The position numbers were made by a program, and so were the translations under genes. The notes beneath the pieces are model-generated. The model ran no database searches. It was not told the DNA's origin and saw only the letters and a program-made list of their open reading frames with translations. A stretch of 41,529 nt of DNA from Methylococcaceae bacterium (GTDB lineage: Bacteria; Pseudomonadota; Gammaproteobacteria; Methylococcales; Methylomonadaceae), in assembly GCA_028748685.1 (NCBI GenBank), contig JAJRDU010000274.1:1-41529 (forward strand), given 5' to 3'. This document shows, piece after piece, positions 31,198-39,509 of this stretch; the first letter of the stretch is position 1; every line of letters starts with the position of its first letter.

Positions 31198-31207
31198 GAG
31201 AGGGGCT
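31181..31207 (+). terminator. intra-operonic hairpin with T-tract overlapping the arsC stop codon
   Basis: agcccctctcc-cacta-ggagaggggct then tttt; the arsC TAG (31195-31197) lies at the loop/stem junction. Confidence 0.65.
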
Positions 31208-31247
31208 TTTACGGCCCTTCCTCTAGTGGGGAAGATTAAGGAGAAGC

Positions 31248-31859
31248 ATGATGAGCAGTATTCAAATATTCGACCCCGCCCTGTGTTGCAGCACCGGCGT
31301 CTGCGGCGTGGACGTCGATCAGCAATTGGTGGCTTTTTCGGCCGATGCCGATTGGGCCAAGCAAAACGGCGCGCAAATCGAGCGCTTCAATCTGGCACAG
31401 CAACCCATGGCTTTTGCGGAAAACCCGGTCGTCAAGGCGTTTCTGGAAAGCTCCGGCGCCGAAGCCTTGCCTGTTATTCTAGTTGATGGCGCGTTGATGC
31501 TCGTAGGACGTTATCCCAGACGAGACGAACTGGCACAATGGGCCGGAATCAACGCCTCGGCGCCAAGCCAACTAAGCGAGCAAGTGGCGGAATTGATCGC
31601 GCTGGGCGCGTCGATAGCCGCCGGCTGCGAACCCTGTTTCAAGTTCCATTACGACAAAGCCCATAAGCTCGGCGTCGACAAACAAACCATGCAACAAGCA
31701 GTCGAAATCGGCGACATGGTCAAACGGGCCTCGGCCAAAAACATGCTGGAACTGGCCGGACGCATCTTAGGTAATCCCACGGCCGACAGCGCCACTTCCG
31801 CCTGCTGCGGCGGCACATCGGAAAAGAAGACGACCGACAGCGGCGGTTGCTGCCGTTAA
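31248..31859 (+). CDS. arsD: ArsD arsenite metallochaperone fused to a C-terminal AhpD/CMD-like domain
   Basis: ArsD core IQIFDPALCCSTGVCGVDVDQQLVAFSADADWAKQNGAQIERFNLAQQPMAFAENPVVKAFLESSGAEALPVILVDG; then ELIALGASIAAGCEPCFKFHYDKAHKLGVDKQTMQQAVEIGDMVKRASAKNMLELA (CxxCxxxH); then tail ACCGG...GGCCR. Confidence 0.92.
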   Translation: MMSSIQIFDPALCCSTGVCGVDVDQQLVAFSADADWAKQNGAQIERFNLAQQPMAFAENPVVKAFLESSGAEALPVILVDGALMLVGRYPRRDELAQWAGINASAPSQLSEQVAELIALGASIAAGCEPCFKFHYDKAHKLGVDKQTMQQAVEIGDMVKRASAKNMLELAGRILGNPTADSATSACCGGTSEKKTTDSGGCCR

Positions 31860-31884
31860 CGTGCAAAAAGCCGGAGACCTTGCG

Positions 31885-33642
31885 ATGAAATTCCTGATCA
31901 ACCCGCCCAAGTTTTTGTTTTTCACCGGCAAGGGCGGTGTCGGCAAGACTTCCATCGCCTGCGCCACGGCGATCAGGCTGGCGGATGGCGGCCGGCAAGT
32001 GCTGCTGGTCAGCACCGACCCGGCTTCCAATGTCGGCCAGGTGTTCGGCATAGCCATAGGCAACAGGATTACCGCTATTCCGGCAGTGCCGGGTTTGGCG
32101 GCGCTGGAAATTGATCCGCAAGCGGCGGCACAAGCCTACCGGGACCGTATCGTCGGCCCGGTGCGCGGCTTGTTGCCGGAAACGGTGGTGAAAGGCATAG
32201 AGGAACAACTGTCCGGCGCCTGCACCACGGAAATCGCCGCGTTCGACGAGTTTACCGCGCTGCTGACCGATTCGGCGCTGACCTCAGCTTACGATCACAT
32301 CGTGTTCGACACCGCGCCGACCGGCCACACCATACGCCTGTTGCAACTGCCTGGTGCCTGGAGTGGCTTTCTGGAAACCGGCAAGGGCGATGCCTCCTGC
32401 TTGGGTCCCTTGGCTGGCCTGGAAAAGCAGCGAGAGCAATACAAGGCCGCCGTGGATGCGTTGGCCGACGAAACCCGTACCCGGCTGGTTCTGGTGGCCC
32501 GCGCCCAACAAGCCACCTTGCGCGAAGTCGCCCGCACCCATCGGGAACTGACCGGGATTGGCCTGCGCAATCAATATCTGGTCATCAACGGCATTTTGCC
32601 CCATATCGAGATAGCCAACGATCCCTTGGCTGCGGCCATACACGAACGCGAACAAACGGCATTGCAAGCCATCCCGGACGTATTGCAAAGCTTGCCTAGT
32701 GACGAACTCATGTTGAAGCCCTTCAATCTGGTGGGACTGGATGCCCTGCGCCAATTGCTGGTCGACACGCCAACGCAAGAGCCAATCACGGTGGATTCGC
32801 CGATAGAGCTGGAGCAACCTGGTCTTTCCGAACTGGTCGAGCAGATTGCCCAAGACGGCCACGGTTTGGTGATGCTGATGGGCAAGGGCGGGGTGGGCAA
32901 GACCACGCTGGCCGCCGCGATTGCCGTCGAACTTGCGTATCGGGGACTACCTGTACATCTGACCACTTCCGATCCGGCCGCGCATTTGACCGAAACTCTG
33001 GATGGCTCTTTGGATAACCTGACCGTCAGCCGCATCGATCCCTTCGCAGAAACCGAAACTTATCGCCGGCATGTGGTGGAGACCAAGGGCGCGAAACTCG
33101 ACACACAAGGCCGTGCCTTGCTGGAAGAAGACCTGCGCTCGCCTTGTACCGAGGAAATCGCCGTGTTTCAGGCCTTTTCGCGGATCATTCGCGAGGCCGG
33201 CAAGAAATTCGTGGTGATGGACACCGCGCCGACCGGCCATACCTTGCTGCTGCTGGACGCGACCGGCGCTTATCACCGTGAAATATCGCGGCAGATGGTC
33301 AGTGGCATTCATTACCTGACGCCTATGATGCAGTTGCAAGACCCCAAGCAAACCAAGGTGCTGATTGTCACGCTGGCGGAAACCACGCCGGTACTGGAAG
33401 CCGTCCATCTGCAGGACGATCTGCGCCGCGCCGGCATAGAACCTTGGGCCTGGGTGATCAACCAAAGCGTTGCCGCCACGAAGGTAAATTCGCAATTGCT
33501 ACGCCAGCGCGCCGCCAACGAAGTGCGTGAAATCGAAGCGGTCGCCAATCGGCATGCCAGCCGCTATGCCGTGGTGCCCTTATTGCAGCGGGAACCGGTA
33601 GGTGCGGAACGCTTATTGGAAATCGCATCCTTCAAGCATTAA
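31885..33642 (+). CDS. arsA: arsenite-stimulated ATPase ArsA (two tandem nucleotide-binding halves)
   Basis: Two deviant P-loops FFTGKGGVGKTSIACA and LMGKGGVGKTTLAAA; two DTAPTGHT motifs. Confidence 0.97.
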   Translation: MKFLINPPKFLFFTGKGGVGKTSIACATAIRLADGGRQVLLVSTDPASNVGQVFGIAIGNRITAIPAVPGLAALEIDPQAAAQAYRDRIVGPVRGLLPETVVKGIEEQLSGACTTEIAAFDEFTALLTDSALTSAYDHIVFDTAPTGHTIRLLQLPGAWSGFLETGKGDASCLGPLAGLEKQREQYKAAVDALADETRTRLVLVARAQQATLREVARTHRELTGIGLRNQYLVINGILPHIEIANDPLAAAIHEREQTALQAIPDVLQSLPSDELMLKPFNLVGLDALRQLLVDTPTQEPITVDSPIELEQPGLSELVEQIAQDGHGLVMLMGKGGVGKTTLAAAIAVELAYRGLPVHLTTSDPAAHLTETLDGSLDNLTVSRIDPFAETETYRRHVVETKGAKLDTQGRALLEEDLRSPCTEEIAVFQAFSRIIREAGKKFVVMDTAPTGHTLLLLDATGAYHREISRQMVSGIHYLTPMMQLQDPKQTKVLIVTLAETTPVLEAVHLQDDLRRAGIEPWAWVINQSVAATKVNSQLLRQRAANEVREIEAVANRHASRYAVVPLLQREPVGAERLLEIASFKH

Positions 33643-33651
33643 CCGGAGAAG

Positions 33652-34713
33652 ATGATGAATCAAGAAGTTTGCTCGAGAACAGGCCTGTCTTTCCTGGACC
33701 GTTTCCTGACGCTGTGGATTTTCACGGCCATGGCGGTGGGCGTTGGCATCGGCTTTGTTTTTCCTTCCGAGGTCAATGCCGTCAGCCAGGCCGTTTCGGT
33801 CGGCACCACCAACATCCCGATAGCGATCGGCCTGATCGTGATGATGTATCCGCCACTGGCCAAGGTGCATTACGAGGAACTGGGCGATGTGTTTCGCAAC
33901 TGGCGGATATTGGGCGTTTCGCTGCTACAAAACTGGGCCATCGGCCCGCTGCTGATGTTCGTGCTGGCGATTGTGTTCTTGCGCGATTATCCGGAATACA
34001 TGACCGGCCTGATCCTGATCGGCCTGGCCCGCTGCATCGCGATGGTGATCGTCTGGAACGAGCTGGCGCGCGGCGACAATGAATATGCGGCTGGGTTGGT
34101 CGCCTTCAACAGCGTTTTCCAGGTATTGTTTTACAGCGTCTATGCCTGGCTGTTTATCAGCGTGCTGCCGCCTTTGTTCGGCATGCAGGGTAGTCTGGTC
34201 GATATTACGATAGGCGAGATCGCCAAAAGCGTGTTCATTTATCTGGGCATCCCGTTCATCGCCGGCTTCGCCACCCGTTTCGTGGCGGTGCGCGCCAAGG
34301 GCAAGGACTGGTACCAAAACCACTTCGTGCCCAGGATCAGCCCGCTGACATTGATCGCGCTGCTGTTCACCATCGTGGTGATGTTTTCGCTGAAGGGCGA
34401 CTTGATCGTGCAACTGCCGCTGGACGTGGTGCGCATCGCCGTGCCGCTGCTGATTTATTTCGTGGTGATGTTCTTGGTCAGTTTCATGATGGGAAGGGCC
34501 ATAAACGCCGGCTACGCCAAGACCACCACGCTGGCTTTTACGGCCGCCAGCAACAACTTCGAGCTGGCGATTGCGGTGGCGGTGGCGGTGTTCGGCATCA
34601 ACAGCGGCGCGGCATTCGCGGCGGTCATAGGGCCGCTGATCGAGGTGCCGGTGATGATTGCCCTGGTGAATGTGGCGTTTTTCTTTCGCAAGCAGGGATA
34701 CATCAAAGACTGA
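33652..34713 (+). CDS. acr3: ACR3 family arsenite efflux transporter
   Basis: [28 protein letters not shown]...[22 protein letters not shown]...[43 protein letters not shown]...[19 protein letters not shown]. Confidence 0.97.
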   Translation: MMNQEVCSRTGLSFLDRFLTLWIFTAMAVGVGIGFVFPSEVNAVSQAVSVGTTNIPIAIGLIVMMYPPLAKVHYEELGDVFRNWRILGVSLLQNWAIGPLLMFVLAIVFLRDYPEYMTGLILIGLARCIAMVIVWNELARGDNEYAAGLVAFNSVFQVLFYSVYAWLFISVLPPLFGMQGSLVDITIGEIAKSVFIYLGIPFIAGFATRFVAVRAKGKDWYQNHFVPRISPLTLIALLFTIVVMFSLKGDLIVQLPLDVVRIAVPLLIYFVVMFLVSFMMGRAINAGYAKTTTLAFTAASNNFELAIAVAVAVFGINSGAAFAAVIGPLIEVPVMIALVNVAFFFRKQGYIKD

Positions 34714-34812
34714 CGTCCGCCGTGCCGCCTCGGCGCGCCGCATGGTGTGGCATGATGAGAGTCGGTTGGAAATGGCTTTCCGATTTGGCCACCGCAAACA
34801 GTTCCGCCAAGC

Positions 34813-34860
34813 CTGCGTGATATGCCGCATAGTCTTGAAAAAATATGGCATATCACGCAG
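34813..34860. repeat. 14-bp perfect inverted repeat downstream of acr3
   Basis: ctgcgtgatatgcc (34813-34826) and ggcatatcacgcag (34847-34860), 20-nt A-rich loop. Confidence 0.7.
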
Positions 34861-35003
34861 TTAGGCCGTGTTTGTGACTGGTAAAGGCAGATGGTACCGG
34901 CGTATTGCAGCCACAGACATCCGTTGATGACGAAAAATCGAAGGAATGGCTTATTTATTGCTGAATAAGTCGCTTTAATCGCTGCAAAAACACAGCAACG
35001 CAA

Positions 35004-35531
35004 ATGTCCAAAGACTCTTCCGGTTTCCTGCATACCCTGTTTCAGCGCCATGCTCGCGAAATCGGCAGCTTCGTACGCGGACGCTGGCCCAAGGAACAGG
35101 ATGTGACCGACATCGTCCAGGAAACCTTTCTGCGGCTGTCGCAAACTCCCGAACCGGAAACCATCCTGAATCCCAGGGCCTTCCTGTTTCAGACCGCCGC
35201 TAATCTGACCGTCGACCGACATCGCCGCCGCGAGACCCGCGAACGCTACGACGAACCGGATGCCGAAGTCGAGCATGTGGCTGACTCGGGTTTATCGCCG
35301 GAACACTACTGGCAAACCCATCAGCAATTGGAAAAATTTAGCGCCTGGCTGGACGAACTACCGGAGCTTCGACGCCATGCCTTCGTGCTGTACCGTATAG
35401 AGGGCTGCTCGCATGCCGAAATCGCCAAGCGGCTGGATATTTCGGTGCGTTGCTCCGAACGTTATGTGATGCTGGCGATGCAACACATCAGCGCCCGTCT
35501 CGGCGCGGAGCGGGATCAGGACTGGCGGTGA
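35004..35531 (+). CDS. ECF sigma factor, FecI type
   Basis: LFQRHAREIGSFVRGRWPKEQDVTDIVQETFLRLSQ...NPRAFLFQTAANLTVDRHRRRETRE...LDELPELRRHAFVLYRIEGCSHAEIAKRLDISVRCSERYVMLAMQH. Confidence 0.94.
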   Translation: MSKDSSGFLHTLFQRHAREIGSFVRGRWPKEQDVTDIVQETFLRLSQTPEPETILNPRAFLFQTAANLTVDRHRRRETRERYDEPDAEVEHVADSGLSPEHYWQTHQQLEKFSAWLDELPELRRHAFVLYRIEGCSHAEIAKRLDISVRCSERYVMLAMQHISARLGAERDQDWR

Positions 35532-35601
35532 GCGTCATGCTTAACCGTCTACGATAATGTCCGGTAAACTGTGCCCACTTTGAAGTTAAACAATATCGAA
35601 C

Positions 35602-36576
35602 GTGACTGATACATCTAACTGCACCCAAGCTCATCGAGATCAGGCTATCGCTTGGTTGCTGCGCTTGCGCGACGCGCCGGCAGACACTTTGCTGGAACAG
35701 GCTTTTGCCGAATGGCTGGCGGCCAATCCCGCTCATCCGCTTGCCTACCAACAAGCGGAGGCACAATGGGCGTGGATGGACGCGTTTAAGGGACAGGGCT
35801 TTCGGGCGCGGGATGAGGCTTTGCGCTATAGACCGCCGGTTCACAAGCCTCTATGGCGGGGTTTGGCCGGCTACGGCATGGCCGCGACCGTGCTGTTGGG
35901 GGTAGGCTGGGCCATGTTTTCGCCGCAGGGTTGGTATGGATTGCCCCGCAGCTATGGCACCGATAAAGGCCAAAGGCAATCCCTGGCCTTATCCGATGGC
36001 TCCCATCTGGAGTTGAACACCGATACGGAGGTCAGGGTGCATTTCAATCATCACCAACGCCATGTCGATTTGGTGCGCGGCGAAGCCTTCTTTGAAGTCG
36101 GCCACGACGTGGAACGGCCATTTACCGTGCATGTCGGCAATGTCCTGATTCGCGACATCGGCACCGCTTTTGATGTCTACAAGCAATCCGGGCAAATCAG
36201 CGTGGCGGTGCGGGAAGGCGTCGTGGAAATGGAAGGCCAGGGCGAGCGCCGGGAAGTAAGCGCCGGCCAGCAATTGGCTTACGATAACGGTGGCCGTTTC
36301 GTTGAAGTATCGCAAGCGGATATAGCATCGGCTACCGCCTGGCGGCAGGGTCTCCTGCTATTCCGCGGCCGCAGGCTGGCAGAGGTACTTGCGGAGATAG
36401 GCCGCTACCACGACGTCGACATCCGCTTGCCCGATCCCAAACTCGCGGACTTGCGCGTCAACGGCAGCTTTCGCACCGAACAACTGGATAATATGCTCAA
36501 CGCCGTCGCCACGCTGCTGCCGGTTAATGTTAAGCGTATCGGCGAGAAGGAGATCGTGTTGGAGGCGGCCAGATAG
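35602..36576 (+). CDS. FecR family anti-sigma/transmembrane signal transducer
   Basis: DQAIAWLLRLRDAPADTLLEQAFAEWLAANPAHPLAYQQAEAQW...LALSDGSHLELNTDTEVRVHFNHHQRHVDLVRGEAFFEVGHDVERPFTVHVGNVLIRDIGTAFDVY; GTG start. Confidence 0.94.
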   Translation: MTDTSNCTQAHRDQAIAWLLRLRDAPADTLLEQAFAEWLAANPAHPLAYQQAEAQWAWMDAFKGQGFRARDEALRYRPPVHKPLWRGLAGYGMAATVLLGVGWAMFSPQGWYGLPRSYGTDKGQRQSLALSDGSHLELNTDTEVRVHFNHHQRHVDLVRGEAFFEVGHDVERPFTVHVGNVLIRDIGTAFDVYKQSGQISVAVREGVVEMEGQGERREVSAGQQLAYDNGGRFVEVSQADIASATAWRQGLLLFRGRRLAEVLAEIGRYHDVDIRLPDPKLADLRVNGSFRTEQLDNMLNAVATLLPVNVKRIGEKEIVLEAAR

Positions 36577-36743
36577 GGCGAATTCGCTACGCGCTCTTAC
36601 GGGTCATTCGCCCAGGGTTACATAAATTCGCCCCCTGCAAGGTTTGCAAAACGCTGAATTGAAAAAAATTGGCCTTTGTTGGCGGCTTTTAAAACCTCCC
36701 GCGTCTATGCCCATGAACCCTTAAAACAATGGAGACATGGAGC

Positions 36744-39182
36744 ATGACATTGAAGATGAAACGGCTGGCGGTTGCAATGACGCTGATTTCCGCGCAAGCC
36801 TACGCCGACGACGGCAAACACCACTTCGACATTCCCGCGCAAAATCTGGCTTCGGCGCTGCAACAACTGGCGAATCAATCCGGCGCTGCGATGCTGTATG
36901 CCGAACACAGCGCCGCCGGCAAGACCAGTCCGGTTTTGAAAGGCGATTACACCATCGAGGAAGCCATCCGCAAGTTGCTGACTGGCAGCGGCCTGACTTA
37001 TAGCATCGATGGCGACGGCACGGTGACATTGAGACCGGTTTCAAGCGCGAACGATGCGACCACGTTAGGCGCGGTGACGGTGACCGGGCAAGCCGTCTAT
37101 GATGCCAAAGACCCTTACAACCCAGACTACGTCCTGCCCAACGCTACCGCCGGCACCAAAACCGATACGCCAATCATGGAAACGCCGCTGAACGTACAGG
37201 TGATTTCCAAGCAGGTGATGAAGGATCAGCAAGTCGTCAATCTCGATCAGGCCCTGAAAAATGTCAGCGGCGTGACGGTAGTCGGCAACGCGGCGGATGC
37301 CGCTTTTGACGGCGGCCTGCTGCAATCCGTCGTGTTACGCGGCTTCGAATCGCAGTTCTTTTTCCGCAACGGTTTTCGATTGCAACAGGGAGCCGCGAGC
37401 CGGGCGATGGCCAACGTGGAATCGGTTGAGGTGCTGAAAGGTCCGGCGGCTATTCTATACGGCATGGTCGAGCCAGGCGGCATGGTCAACGTCATCACCA
37501 AGCAGCCGCTGGAGACACCGTACTATGCCTTGAATCAGCAGTTCGGTTCCTTCGATTTTTATCGCACGACGATCGATGCCACGGGGCCGGTCACCAACAA
37601 CAAGGATTTGCTGTACCGGATGAATATGTCCTATCAGAACAGCGGTTCGTTTCGCCAATTCGTCGATAAGGAAGATGTGTTTCTGGCGCCGGTTTTGAAG
37701 TGGAATATCAGCCCAAAAACCCAGGCAAGCTTCGAGCTGGAGTACGACCATAATCACTTCGGCGCCGATTCGGCCATCATGCCGATGCTAAACGGAAAAA
37801 CCACCAATATCCCGCGCAGCCGCAATTATGGGGAATATTCGCCGGCAACCACCGAGAGCGTTTTCGGCGGATTCACGTTGGCGCATCAGTTCAACGACGA
37901 CTGGTCGATCAAGCAACGCTTTTCGATCAATCAACAACATAATCACCAACCCAAATTTCTGCTCCGTAATGGCGTCACAGACAACGATATTCACCGCTTT
38001 GGCGCCGGATGGGACTTTCAATACAATACTTACTCCAGCAATATCGACTTGACCGGACATTTCAACACATTTGGCTTAAAACATACCTTGCTGTTGGGGG
38101 GCGATTACTATCACCTGCATACTAAAAAAGCTACGTCCTATTCGCTTGACAGTAGTAGCGGTACCTTTTACGAGTCGACCATTAACTTATTCAATCCGGT
38201 TCATCCGGGCTCGCCCTTACCCATGTTTCCGTCCAGCTTGCTCGCGAACGATACCGATCAATACGGTGCTTACATTCAGGATCAGATCAAGTTGCCATAC
38301 GGTTTTCATGTCATGGGCGGCATTCGCTATCAAAACCTGCATCAAGCGAGTACGGACGAATTTAACCCTGGCGCGGACAGCGCCCAGTCACAAGACGCCG
38401 TCACGCCTCGGGTTGGCATGTTATGGCAACCGCAAAGCTGGCTCAGTCTTTACGCCAACTATGTCGAGAGTTTCGGCGCGAATACCGGAATTGTGTATCC
38501 TAACAAAGTGGCTCCGGCGTCCAGCGCCGAACAGTATGAAGGCGGCATCAAAACCGAGTTCTTCGACGGCAGATTACGCGCCAATTTGGCCTACTACGAT
38601 TTGACCAAAACCAACATTCCTTCCAGCGATCCCGATCCCGCTCATCAGAATTATGTCATCGTCACTGGTGCCGCTAGGAGCCGTGGGCCGGAATTGGATA
38701 TCAGCGGTGAAATCCTGCCGGGCTGGAACATGATCGCCACTTATGCCTATACCGACGTGCGGGTGATCAAAACCAATGCCAATAATGAACCGGCTCGAAA
38801 TGGCACCGTAGCGGTAGGTTCGCGTTATTTCAACGTGCCGCGCAATACCGCCTGCTACTGGAATACCTATGAATTTCGGGATAGCGACTTGAAAGGTCTG
38901 AAATTGGGTGGAGGCGTAACCTTGCGAGATGGCCAAACCGGATGCTGCGATGTGCCCGCCGCAACCATTCCAGGCTATGCGACGGTCGATCTGTTGGCCG
39001 CTTATAGCGTGAAAGTCGCTGGCGCTAAAATCACCACACAACTGAATATCAACAATCTGCTGGACAAACGTTATTACACCGGACTGCTGTCATCCGGCGC
39101 CAATAGCCCGAGCTATAGTCTGGCAACCATAGACTTTGGCCAGCCACGTAGCGTGATAGGATCGATCAACATTCAATATTAA
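36744..39182 (+). CDS. TonB-dependent siderophore receptor with N-terminal STN signalling domain
   Basis: STN: HHFDIPAQNLASALQQLANQSGAAMLYAE...VLKGDYTIEEAIRKLLTGSGLTYSIDGDGTVTL; plug METPLNVQVISKQVMKDQ...ESVEVLKGPAAILYGMVEPGGMVNVITKQP; barrel ends SIDFGQPRSVIGSINIQY-like (TIDFGQPRSVIGSINIQY). Start among several ATGs uncertain. Confidence 0.93.
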   Translation: MTLKMKRLAVAMTLISAQAYADDGKHHFDIPAQNLASALQQLANQSGAAMLYAEHSAAGKTSPVLKGDYTIEEAIRKLLTGSGLTYSIDGDGTVTLRPVSSANDATTLGAVTVTGQAVYDAKDPYNPDYVLPNATAGTKTDTPIMETPLNVQVISKQVMKDQQVVNLDQALKNVSGVTVVGNAADAAFDGGLLQSVVLRGFESQFFFRNGFRLQQGAASRAMANVESVEVLKGPAAILYGMVEPGGMVNVITKQPLETPYYALNQQFGSFDFYRTTIDATGPVTNNKDLLYRMNMSYQNSGSFRQFVDKEDVFLAPVLKWNISPKTQASFELEYDHNHFGADSAIMPMLNGKTTNIPRSRNYGEYSPATTESVFGGFTLAHQFNDDWSIKQRFSINQQHNHQPKFLLRNGVTDNDIHRFGAGWDFQYNTYSSNIDLTGHFNTFGLKHTLLLGGDYYHLHTKKATSYSLDSSSGTFYESTINLFNPVHPGSPLPMFPSSLLANDTDQYGAYIQDQIKLPYGFHVMGGIRYQNLHQASTDEFNPGADSAQSQDAVTPRVGMLWQPQSWLSLYANYVESFGANTGIVYPNKVAPASSAEQYEGGIKTEFFDGRLRANLAYYDLTKTNIPSSDPDPAHQNYVIVTGAARSRGPELDISGEILPGWNMIATYAYTDVRVIKTNANNEPARNGTVAVGSRYFNVPRNTACYWNTYEFRDSDLKGLKLGGGVTLRDGQTGCCDVPAATIPGYATVDLLAAYSVKVAGAKITTQLNINNLLDKRYYTGLLSSGANSPSYSLATIDFGQPRSVIGSINIQY

Positions 39183-39509
39183 CCGCGTTTCGCGGATCAG
39201 GGTCTGCAATCGTGACCTGAACGTTTCAAACCAATTTTTCAACTTGCACGGGTTGGGGTTTTCAACCCCGATCTGAACGTTTGGCATAAGACCGATATTA
39301 TCCAGCTAAAGCATTTCGGCTGAGGTAAATACCCCGTCCAGCCAGATTAATAGGCGTGCGTCACGTGGGCTCCTTTTACGGAGCGGTTACAGAATACCAC
39401 TACGGTAAATTACACATTTTTTCGCACAGGGTGGGGATTTAGCGGTTTCATTCGTCTTAACCGATATGATCCCGAATCAGCTTTCCAATCATCCCACTTC
39501 ATCTTTGTA

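Noticed and set aside
33925-34851. 308-aa and 254-aa minus-strand ORFs over acr3 and the sigma gene
   Set aside because: His/Gln-rich shadow ORFs opposite well-supported acr3 and ECF sigma CDSs.
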